A stretch of DNA of 33,617 bases. Origin: an uncultured Burkholderiales bacterium (GTDB lineage: Bacteria; Pseudomonadota; Gammaproteobacteria; Burkholderiales; Thiobacillaceae). Below the pieces are notes generated by a model. That model was given only the letters and a program-made list of their open reading frames with translations. It was not told where the DNA came from and did not search any database. The position numbers and the translations under genes are program-made. The stretch lies in the NCBI GenBank assembly GCA_938038385.1, contig CALHRD010000009.1, forward strand, positions 1 to 33,617. Direction: 5' to 3'. Each line of letters begins with the position of its first letter. Positions within the stretch are counted from its first letter, which is position 1. Below are positions 8,421 to 15,152 of this stretch, one piece after another.

Positions 8421-8951
8421 ATGCGCAATCACATGGAAAGACTGACCTGGCTGTTCGTGTTCCCCTTTTTGCTGGCCGCGGGTCTGGCCTGGTCGGCAGA
8501 GGTGCACCGGAAGGGTGGCGCTTATTACATCTATCTGCCCCCCAGTGTGGAGTTCAACCAGGTGCTCGACCGGCTGAAGACCGAGATCGAGGCGCAGAAC
8601 TGGGAGGTCCTGCGCGTGCAGGACATCGATCAGGGGCTGCGGGAACACTACAAGATGGATATCCAGAACAAGGTGGTCTATGCCTGCAAGTCCCAGTATC
8701 TGGCCCAGGCCATCGAAGAGGATCCCAACATCACCTTGCTGGTGCCCTGCCGCTTCGCCATTTACCGGGTGGACTATGCCGGTAAGGCGGGAGGTGCGGT
8801 CTCCGACGGCGGCAAGATCGTGGTGGGGGTCGCCGATCCCGTGCGGGAGGCGGATGCCCTGGGGATCCAGCGACGCGAGGCGGCCAGCATCGCCGCCAAG
8901 GAACTGATGGCCATCCTCGGCGCCGTGGCGGACTTCTTCGCCAGGAAGTGA
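8421..8951 (+). CDS. DUF302 family periplasmic protein
   Basis: A 176-residue protein with a signal peptide (hydrophobic core WLFVFPFLLAAGLA, cleavage probably after A26 in WSA). The mature part matches DUF302, including the block ACKSQYLAQAIEEDPNITLL followed by VPCRFAIY. The function of DUF302 proteins is not established. They are often found in sulfur-oxidising and other chemotrophic proteobacteria. Two cysteines (in ACKSQ and VPCRF) are conserved in this block and could form a disulfide in the periplasm, which is inference. AGGAGG (8410-8415) five bases before the ATG gives a strong start. It is a single-gene unit between the REP-like element and a terminator. Confidence 0.85.
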   Translation: MRNHMERLTWLFVFPFLLAAGLAWSAEVHRKGGAYYIYLPPSVEFNQVLDRLKTEIEAQNWEVLRVQDIDQGLREHYKMDIQNKVVYACKSQYLAQAIEEDPNITLLVPCRFAIYRVDYAGKAGGAVSDGGKIVVGVADPVREADALGIQRREAASIAAKELMAILGAVADFFARK

Positions 8952-8957
8952 TGGGTG

Positions 8958-8987
8958 GGTCCGCGCCGGCCATCGTCGGCGCGGACC
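8958..8987. terminator. Stem-loop between convergent genes, probable terminator
   Basis: GGTCCGCGCCG (8958-8968) pairs perfectly with 8977-8987 over an 8-base loop, just after the DUF302 stop and before the stop of the opposite gene. Only a short T stretch follows, so termination may be weak. Confidence 0.5.
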
Positions 8988-9002
8988 TTGCCACCGACCG
9001 GC

Positions 9003-9629
9003 TTACCAGCGTGCGTAGAGGAGCCCCCCCTCCACCTTGGTCTCGAAGGCCTTGAGGGGGTGGGTGCCCTTCTCGATGCACTCGCCGCTGCGGATGTCGA
9101 ATTTCCAGTTGTGCTTGGGGCAGGTGAGGGTCATGCCTTCCAGCGCGAGGTGGGGGATGTTGGTCACCTGGTGCGGGCAATGGGAGTCGTAGACGCGATA
9201 ATGCCCGCCCTCGCGGTAGACGAACACGCTGCGCACACCGCAATCCACCCGTTTGACCTGGCCGTCTTCGATGTCCGCGGTGGCCATCACCTCGCGCCAC
9301 TGCGGCAGGGCATCGATGAGTTCCGGCGAGAACTCGGGCATGTCCATTTCCAGCAGGATCTCGGCCGCCCACACGATCTTGGCCAGACCCAGGGCGGGGA
9401 AGGCCATGAGCAGGGCGTCGATCACCTCCATGGGGGTGCAGCCGTCGCGCAGGGCGCGCATCAGGTATTGCTTGAATCCGGCCTCGGTCTGGGCATGGAC
9501 CTTGGTGATCACCGAGATCAGGTCCCGTGTCTTCGGGTCCAGGTGCTTGCCGGCGTCCTTGAGGAATTTGAAATAGTGGCCCAGGGCATCGCCACGGACC
9601 TGGACGAGATAGTTCAGTGCGTCGCTCAT
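9003..9629 (-). CDS. Carboxymuconolactone decarboxylase-like / Rieske [2Fe-2S] fusion protein
   Basis: A 208-residue two-domain protein. Residues about 10-95 form an all-helical AhpD/CMD-like domain (GDALGHYFKFL through PALGLAKIVWA), without the CxxC redox motif of AhpD. Residues about 112-208 form a Rieske ferredoxin domain with C151-P-H153 and C170-P-K-H173, the two ligand pairs for a [2Fe-2S] cluster, and a YDSHCPHQ lead-in. This suggests a soluble electron carrier coupled to a CMD-like module. Partner and substrate are unknown. The ATG at 9629 is chosen because similarity starts there; an in-frame start 18 codons upstream adds a non-conserved tail. It may be co-transcribed with two small genes upstream (93-base gap). 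Confidence 0.85.
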   Translation of the reverse strand: MSDALNYLVQVRGDALGHYFKFLKDAGKHLDPKTRDLISVITKVHAQTEAGFKQYLMRALRDGCTPMEVIDALLMAFPALGLAKIVWAAEILLEMDMPEFSPELIDALPQWREVMATADIEDGQVKRVDCGVRSVFVYREGGHYRVYDSHCPHQVTNIPHLALEGMTLTCPKHNWKFDIRSGECIEKGTHPLKAFETKVEGGLLYARW

Positions 9630-9722
9630 GTTGCATCCCCAGTGATGTAGAGAACCCGGCGTCCGATCAGCGGACCCGGACATCCATCATAGACGCTGGG
9701 GTCAGGTCTGCGGTGACGCGGG

Positions 9723-9977
9723 TCAGTCCAGCCAGCGCACGAGATAGAACAGACGGAAACCTTCAGAGGAGCGCGACGGGCCATGCGCGACCGCGGCGTG
9801 ATAACCCTGCTCGGGCCGGGCAGCGGCGCGGGCGTCGGCCTCGGAGGGATAGACGCTGACGCAGTTCTCCGGAAAGCGTTTGCGGCGGCGGGTCTGGGGC
9901 GTGTAGATCACCACCCAGCAGGTCTGCACCAACTGGGACTGGGTGTCGGAGATGAGGGTGCCGATCGCTTCGGCCAT
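9723..9977 (-). CDS. Small protein of unknown function
   Basis: An 84-residue frame, MAEAIGTLISDTQ to LVRWLD, nine bases downstream of another small gene on the same strand. I do not recognise the family. It shows an N-terminal helix, a possible beta strand (TCWVVIYTP), a basic patch (RRRKRF) and a C-terminal strand (FRLFYLVRWL), so it looks like a small folded alpha/beta protein rather than a random frame. The strict spacing with its neighbour supports a two-gene unit. There is no signal peptide or membrane segment. Confidence 0.6.
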   Translation of the reverse strand: MAEAIGTLISDTQSQLVQTCWVVIYTPQTRRRKRFPENCVSVYPSEADARAAARPEQGYHAAVAHGPSRSSEGFRLFYLVRWLD

Positions 9978-9986
9978 CGCCTGCGA

Positions 9987-10271
9987 TCAGTGTTTCTTGG
10001 CCGGCGGAACGAAGGTCATGCCGTGGCTGGTCGGTTCCTCGTCCACATAGCGCGGCCGTTCGTTGCGTGACAGGCCCAATGCCTCGGCCAGCTCGGCCTC
10101 GCGCGCCGAGATCAGGCCCAGGCACATGCGGATGTTTTCCACCGTGCTCGAATGCAGGGGGCTGGGCACGCCGTCACGCGGGGCGCAGTCGCGCACCACC
10201 GAGGTCAGGGTCTTGCGCATGGCGCGCATGATCTGCTGTTCCTTGCTGAGTTCTGCCTTGTCGTCCATCAC
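9987..10271 (-). CDS. Small protein of unknown function, first gene of a two-gene unit
   Basis: A 94-residue frame, helical in its first two thirds (KEQQIMRAMRKTLTSVVRD, then STVENIRMCLGLISAREAEL), ending in a polar tail (VPPAKKH). I do not recognise a named family. GGAG six bases before the ATG supports the start; a second Met follows directly, so initiation could be one codon later. It is cytoplasmic by composition. With the 84-residue gene and the CMD-Rieske gene it could form one leftward operon. Confidence 0.65.
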   Translation of the reverse strand: MMDDKAELSKEQQIMRAMRKTLTSVVRDCAPRDGVPSPLHSSTVENIRMCLGLISAREAELAEALGLSRNERPRYVDEEPTSHGMTFVPPAKKH

Positions 10272-10347
10272 GGGCTCCGATCATGAGGTGTGTCTGCGAC
10301 ATTCTCGGCCCTGCATGGACGAGGGGTCAACCATTCCGCCAATCTGG

Positions 10348-12987
10348 TCAACCGGGCCAGTAGTCCCGTCGGCACAGACCGCGCATCTCGCAGTGGCTGC
10401 AGGTCTGCTCGGCGCCGTTGGCAGGCATGACGGCGCCGGCCTGGAGGGCATCCAGTGTGGACTGCAGGCGGCTGCCCTCCAACGCCGTCAGCGACGGCAG
10501 GTCCATGCTCGGCGCCAGGGTGGCCACCTTCTCGTCGTCCAACGCCACATAGGCGGCCTCGGCCGCTCCGGTCAGCAGGCCGTAGAAGGGCAGCTGCACG
10601 TCCTCCCCCGGCCGCTGCAGGCTGCGTCGCAGGCTGTCACGGGAACGGGCCTTGTAGTCCAGCACCGCCTGCCCGTATGGCCCTGCATCGACCCGATCCA
10701 GGCGGCCGTAGAGGGTGATCTCGCCGCCTCGGGGCAGGGTCAGGTCACGCGTGATGCGGACCTCACCCGCCTGCCAGCGGTAGCCGCCTGCCTCGTGTCC
10801 GATGGCCCAGTCCACATAGCTTGCCAAGCGTCGTTCCCAGCGCAGTTGCCAGCCAAGAGTCAGGTAGGACCTGTGCCGGTGCGGCGCGAACACCTCGCGT
10901 CCGATGCGCGCCAGGTCTTCTACCAGGGTCTCGCGTGCAGTGTCGGCCAGACGAGGGTGACGCTCATGAAAGATGTGCAGGATGGCGTGCACTAGCTCGC
11001 CGTAGTCGCGCTTCTCCATCTCCTCCGGCACCGCTTCCTCCTCCGCCAGTTCCAGGATATGGCGGGCGAAAAAGCGGTAGGGACAGGCCACCAGGCTCTG
11101 CCAGGCGCTGGCGGAAATGCGCGCGGGCAGACGCATCGGTGCGGGCCATGACGGGGCGGGGGCAGGTTGTGTCGGCGCGACTGGAGTGCCCGCCGAGGAC
11201 TGGCGGAGGCAGACGCCCCAGGCCAGGCGATGGAAGCCGTCCAGCACCTCCAGCCAGGGGCACGCCGGATTGGGTTCGCCATCGATCCGGTCTTGCCAGG
11301 TGATCAGGACACGGGGGATGTGGCACAGGAGATCGCTCAGTGCGGCGCGCAACTCGGCATGTTTCTGTGGCGTTCCGGGCAGGCCCAGTTCCAAGCGCAC
11401 GCGGTCGTTGAACACGCCCCCGCGGGCAGCCGGCGGCAGGTGGGCGGCATCGGCCCCCAGCAGGATGGCGGCATCGAAGTCACGCAGTCGGGCGCCGGCG
11501 GGTGAGACCAGGCGGATGGGGCTCTCGATGCTGTCGTCGCGGAAGGAGCCCCGATCCAGCTCGAGCGCCAGCCACGCCCGCCAGGCGTCGAAGGCATAGC
11601 GACCGCTATGTGCCGCCACCTGCACGCTCAGGGACTTAAGCACCGCCAACAGCTGCCGACCGGCCACGTCGGCCGCGAAGGCCCTATCGGCGCCCAGGTC
11701 GGCCAGGGCCGCCAGCAGTGCCTGCTGCCATTCCCCGAGGCTGCGACGACGGCCGCTCAGCCGGGCGCGCGCCGCTTCCAGCCGGGCAAGCATGGGCAGG
11801 GTGGCGGGGACGGTCTCCTGCACCAAAGCCTTGAACTGGCGCCAGCCAGAGACGATCCCCTCGCGGCTGATGGCCCGCTCCAGCTCGGCCACTGCTGCGA
11901 GGCGGGTGTCCGGCGCCAGGTCAGGGTAGACGAAGGGGGACTTGAGCAGATCGAGCAGATCGCGGTGATAGCAATCGTCCTGCAGCAGGGCGAACAGGCG
12001 GTCGAGCACGTGGGCCACCGAGGCGGTGGCCAAGGTCCAGCCGGTCTCGTCCTCGATCAGGATACGGTCACGCTCCAGCAGGGCGCGCAGGCGACGGGCC
12101 GCCATGCGGTCCAGGGCGACCAGGGCGATGCGTGCGCGCCCCTCTGCCAGCCAAGTTCGCACCTGATGCGCAGCGGCCTGGGCCTGCGCCTCCAGATCCG
12201 GGGCCGCCAGCAGGCGCACGTCGGCCTGCAGCGGGCTGGTGGCGAGCGCCTGGCGCAGGGCCGCAGCCCGCGCCGGCAGGGACGCCCCGGCATCTGTCCG
12301 CCAGGCCGCATCCAGCAGGGCACGGCGTTCGGGCAGGGCAGGCGGCCAGGAAAGCGCGCGCACCGGATGCCGTGTCGCCCATTGCCCGAGAAAGCCCTCA
12401 TCCAACCGACTCAGGCGGTGCAGGCCGAGGGTGTAGAGGGGGCCAGGCGCTGCGCGGGCGGCCAGCGCCAGACGCTGTGCACGGTCGCGCACGGGGTCGG
12501 GCACACGACCCTGTTGCATGGCCTGCCACAGCTCCAGCACCAGCCTGGATTCCGCCTCCAGCAGCCGGTTGATCCGGCTGCCGTAGGCCGATCTCACCTG
12601 CGCCAGCAGACGGTGCCCGGTCTCCTCGGGCTGCAGGCCCTCGGTCGAGAGTTCGTCGATCAGGTCGAGCAGCTCGCGCGCCACGGCCCACAGGCCTTGC
12701 GCCCGGCACACACCGGCCTGCAGGAGGACGTCGTGGATCTGGGCAAGGCGCTGGCAGTCCGGTTCCACGGCGGCGGTCGGGGGCATCTCGGCGCTGAGGC
12801 TGTTCAGGGTATGCACACGCGGCGGCAGGAAGACCGGCTGATCCACCTGACTGCGCAGTGCCGCCAGCAGGGGTGCCGATGCATGCAGATGCGGCAGCAG
12901 CACCGTGCAGGCACTCAGATCCGGCAGGCGCTCGGCCTCGCAACGCAGCAGTTGCGCTGCGGCCTGTTGGAAGGGGAGGCTTGACAT
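10348..12987 (-). CDS. PD-(D/E)XK nuclease-superfamily DNA repair protein (TIGR03623-like, AddB-like)
   Basis: An 879-residue protein. The N-terminal two thirds look like an AddB-type degenerate helicase scaffold with no Walker A lysine motif. The C-terminal third is a RecB-like PD-(D/E)XK nuclease: YGELVHAIL (motif I His), GRLDRVD, then LDYKA with the catalytic Asp and Lys. A cysteine in ACPYRFF (around residue 630) plus CSHCEMRGLC near the C terminus gives the four ligands of an AddB/Cas4-type iron-sulfur cluster. It probably processes double-strand breaks; in many beta- and gammaproteobacteria such a gene sits next to a UvrD/AddA-like helicase, but none is visible here. The ATG at 12987 is chosen because the frame upstream runs through the terminator of the leader. 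Confidence 0.85.
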   Translation of the reverse strand: MSSLPFQQAAAQLLRCEAERLPDLSACTVLLPHLHASAPLLAALRSQVDQPVFLPPRVHTLNSLSAEMPPTAAVEPDCQRLAQIHDVLLQAGVCRAQGLWAVARELLDLIDELSTEGLQPEETGHRLLAQVRSAYGSRINRLLEAESRLVLELWQAMQQGRVPDPVRDRAQRLALAARAAPGPLYTLGLHRLSRLDEGFLGQWATRHPVRALSWPPALPERRALLDAAWRTDAGASLPARAAALRQALATSPLQADVRLLAAPDLEAQAQAAAHQVRTWLAEGRARIALVALDRMAARRLRALLERDRILIEDETGWTLATASVAHVLDRLFALLQDDCYHRDLLDLLKSPFVYPDLAPDTRLAAVAELERAISREGIVSGWRQFKALVQETVPATLPMLARLEAARARLSGRRRSLGEWQQALLAALADLGADRAFAADVAGRQLLAVLKSLSVQVAAHSGRYAFDAWRAWLALELDRGSFRDDSIESPIRLVSPAGARLRDFDAAILLGADAAHLPPAARGGVFNDRVRLELGLPGTPQKHAELRAALSDLLCHIPRVLITWQDRIDGEPNPACPWLEVLDGFHRLAWGVCLRQSSAGTPVAPTQPAPAPSWPAPMRLPARISASAWQSLVACPYRFFARHILELAEEEAVPEEMEKRDYGELVHAILHIFHERHPRLADTARETLVEDLARIGREVFAPHRHRSYLTLGWQLRWERRLASYVDWAIGHEAGGYRWQAGEVRITRDLTLPRGGEITLYGRLDRVDAGPYGQAVLDYKARSRDSLRRSLQRPGEDVQLPFYGLLTGAAEAAYVALDDEKVATLAPSMDLPSLTALEGSRLQSTLDALQAGAVMPANGAEQTCSHCEMRGLCRRDYWPG

Positions 12988-13026
12988 GCCGCCATTGTGC
13001 CGCAAGCCGAACGCACTCAGGCGGAC

Positions 13027-13055
13027 AAAACAAAAGCCCCGGCACAGGCCGGGGC
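13027..13055 (-). terminator. Intrinsic terminator upstream of the nuclease gene
   Basis: On the minus strand GCCGGGGC-type arms (13048-13055 with 13036-13043, perfect 8-base stem, 4-base loop) are followed by TTTTGTTTTG. It ends a transcript coming from the right, about 40 bases before the nuclease start codon. Confidence 0.8.
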
Positions 13056-13187
13056 CAAGAGAGGAGGAGGATGTCAGTCGCACCTGGCGACCAACAATCC
13101 CTATCGTTCGCCAGATGGCTCAAGCGTTCGATACGGGATTCGACGACATGAAACGCACATACCAAACTCGCCTATATGCACATTTCA
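13027..13187 (-). ncRNA. Candidate small RNA or attenuator leader
   Basis: A transcript of about 160 nucleotides is predicted from a near-consensus promoter (13194-13222) to an intrinsic terminator (13027-13055). In its middle, 13108-13116 pairs with 13082-13090 (ATCTGGCGA with TCGCCAGGT, one G-U) over a 17-base loop. Between that hairpin and the terminator is an unpaired pyrimidine tract, TCCTCCTCCTCTCTT (13071-13057), which is complementary to Shine-Dalgarno sequences. No convincing protein is encoded on this strand (longest ATG frame about 19 codons). It could be a free trans-acting RNA or the leader of the nuclease gene with a termination switch. No known RNA family was recognised. Confidence 0.45.
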
Positions 13188-13193
13188 GATATA

Positions 13194-13222
13194 AATATAT
13201 GAAATCGACCACATCAAGTCAA
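13194..13222 (-). promoter_or_regulatory. Strong sigma-70-type promoter
   Basis: On the minus strand TTGACT (13222-13217) and TATATT (13199-13194) are exactly 17 bases apart in a local AT-rich island. It starts only 34 bases after the nhaD-like stop codon and points towards the candidate small RNA and the nuclease gene. It is the best sigma-70 match I noticed in the window. Confidence 0.65.
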
Positions 13223-13255
13223 GGTCGATGTCTCCCTGCATCGAGGGCCGTTGTG

Positions 13256-14590
13256 TCAGTGCTGTGGCATCGGTGCCACAGCGGCTGGCCCCCCGCGTAA
13301 CGGCTTGTGAGGCGTCTGGGGATGCCAGCCCACGACGGCCAGCATGACGAAGAAACCGATCACATAGCCAAGGACCACGTGCCAGCCCGCCTTGAGCCAG
13401 GCTCCCACCGAGCGTGCCTCGGGAAACAGGTTCGACAGGGCGACCCCGGCCGAAGAGCCGAACCAGATCATGGAACCGCCAAAGCCCACTGCGAAGGCCA
13501 ATACCCCCCAGTCATAGCCGCCCTGGGTGAGTGCCAGGGCGGTCAAAGGGATGTTGTCGAACACCGAGGAGACGAAGCCCAACCCGAAGCTCGTCAACCA
13601 TGAGGCGGCAGGCAGATGATCGACCGGCATCATGGATGCACACATCACCAGAGAGAGCAGGAAGACACTGCCCTTCGCGGCGTCGGGCAGCAGGCTCCAC
13701 TCGGGTCGGCGCAGGGGGGCGGCCAGCAGGATGGCGATCCAGACGGCGGCGCCCAGGAAGGGGAAGCGGTCGGAAAGCTCGGCATGCTGGCTGTTTACGG
13801 AGACATTGGTGGCGATGACCGCTACCAGGATCCAGGCGACGATGCCCACGCGCGCCCAGTCGACCCCGATTGCGGACCCCATGTCCTTGTGCAGCGGCTG
13901 GTGGGCATGCTGCTGACGTGCGGCGATGAGCCCGAACACCAGCAGCGCCGCCACCGCCGCGACATAGGCGTGGACGACATGGAGGGGGGCCACCCCGTCG
14001 ATCCACATCATGGTCGTGGTGGTGTCGCCCACCACACTGCCTGAACCTCCGGCATTGGAGGCGGCGACGATGGCTGCCAGATAGCCGATGTGCACGCGGC
14101 GCCGGAATACGTGCGCCGCCACGGTGCCGCCGATGAGGGCCGCAGCGATGTTGTCGAGAAAGGCGGATATGACGAATACCACCAGCAGCAGCATAAAGGC
14201 CCCCACCCGGCCCGGCGGCAGGAAGCGGGGCAGGACGTGAGGCACATGGCTGTCCTCGAAGTGACGGGCGAGAATGGCGAAACCCAGCAGCAGCCCGAGA
14301 AGATTCGTCAACACCACCCATTCGTGGCCGAGGTGGGCGACCCACCCTGCCACCCCGGCGCCCTCGTGAAAACCGGTAAAGACGATCTTGTAGAGCGAGA
14401 TCGCGGTGAGCCCCGTGAGGGCCACCTGCAGCGTGCGCCGGTGGTAGAGGGCCACCCCGAGCAGGGTGGCCGCGAACAGGATGAATTCCGCCGGGATGCC
14501 GAACAGCCCCGGCAGCACGGTGGTCTGGTCGGCCTGGGCGGGCGTGGCCAGGATCAGGGCTGCGCCAGGGACGGGACGGGATGGCTGCAT
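13256..14590 (-). CDS. nhaD: NhaD-like Na+/H+ antiporter (ion transporter superfamily)
   Basis: A 444-residue polytopic inner-membrane protein of the ion transporter (ArsB/NhaD/citrate) superfamily with about 11-12 membrane segments. NhaD-type marks are GGSGSVVGDTTTTMMW (181-196) and paired helix-break Asp-Asn motifs, FLDN (D146) in the first half and VFDNIPL in the second half. NhaD proteins exchange cytoplasmic Na+ or Li+ for protons; databases often label this branch simply citrate transporter. The first 20 residues could be a signal peptide (ALILATPAQA). It lies 24 bases after uspA on the same strand, as last gene of a leftward cluster CBS - DASS - UspA - NhaD. Exact ion specificity is not provable here. 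Confidence 0.78.
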   Translation of the reverse strand: MQPSRPVPGAALILATPAQADQTTVLPGLFGIPAEFILFAATLLGVALYHRRTLQVALTGLTAISLYKIVFTGFHEGAGVAGWVAHLGHEWVVLTNLLGLLLGFAILARHFEDSHVPHVLPRFLPPGRVGAFMLLLVVFVISAFLDNIAAALIGGTVAAHVFRRRVHIGYLAAIVAASNAGGSGSVVGDTTTTMMWIDGVAPLHVVHAYVAAVAALLVFGLIAARQQHAHQPLHKDMGSAIGVDWARVGIVAWILVAVIATNVSVNSQHAELSDRFPFLGAAVWIAILLAAPLRRPEWSLLPDAAKGSVFLLSLVMCASMMPVDHLPAASWLTSFGLGFVSSVFDNIPLTALALTQGGYDWGVLAFAVGFGGSMIWFGSSAGVALSNLFPEARSVGAWLKAGWHVVLGYVIGFFVMLAVVGWHPQTPHKPLRGGPAAVAPMPQH

Positions 14591-14614
14591 GCGGCGGTCG
14601 TGGGTCTGCTTACC

Positions 14615-15043
14615 TCACTTGACCAGGGTCACGGGAACTTCGGCCAGGTGCAGCACCTTGCTCGCCACCGAGCCCAGGAGCAGGCCGGACAGGGCGGACT
14701 GGCCGCGGGTGCCCATGACGATCTGATCACAACCCAGTTCCTTGGCCAGGCGCGCGATGGTCTGCGCCACCTCGCCCTGGACCACGTGTTCGGTGCAGGC
14801 GACCCCGGCCGAGCGCAGGATGTCCCTGGCGGGGCCCAGGGACGCCTCGGCCCATTCCCGTTCCATGTCGGCGAGCTCGTTGGCCTTGAGCATGCGGCGC
14901 ACCATCCAGTCATTGCCCGGCGGCTGCACGCTGACCAGGTGGACCTCCAGGTCGGGCACCATCGCTGCGATGCCGGTCACGTGACGGGCGGCACGGGCCG
15001 AGCCTTCCGAGCCGTCGACGGGGAGCAGGATCCTGCAGGGCAT
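14615..15043 (-). CDS. Universal stress protein, UspA family, ATP-binding type
   Basis: A 142-residue single-domain Usp. The nucleotide-binding signature G-2x-G-9x-G(S/T) is present as GTRG, nine residues, GS near the C terminus, and the first strand carries the usual Asp (ILLPVDGSE). ATP-binding Usps often sense energy state and can regulate membrane transporters encoded beside them; that role here is inference from its position between two transporters. The ATG at 15043 is supported by GGAG eight bases upstream and by the family start (MPCRILLPVDG); an upstream in-frame Met adds 30 non-conserved residues. Confidence 0.93.
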   Translation of the reverse strand: MPCRILLPVDGSEGSARAARHVTGIAAMVPDLEVHLVSVQPPGNDWMVRRMLKANELADMEREWAEASLGPARDILRSAGVACTEHVVQGEVAQTIARLAKELGCDQIVMGTRGQSALSGLLLGSVASKVLHLAEVPVTLVK

Positions 15044-15152
15044 GGTCACTCCATTGGGGCGGTTGCAACATGCGCTCGTTGGCGACGCGACGCCGGACGA
15101 CATGCTGCCCGCTGCCAGGCGGGGCAGGGGCATGGCGAGGCGCCGATGACGT

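Noticed and set aside
13071-13151. Plus-strand 26-codon frame preceded by AGGAGGAGG
   Set aside because: The ribosome-site-like sequence is the complement of the pyrimidine tract of the candidate minus-strand RNA. No plus-strand promoter is visible and the spacing to ATG is short (3 bases). The promoter and terminator favour the other strand. It remains a possible alternative reading.
12988-13165. Upstream extension of the nuclease frame, and an overlapping minus-strand frame through the leader
   Set aside because: Both run through the intrinsic terminator hairpin and have no similarity to known proteins.
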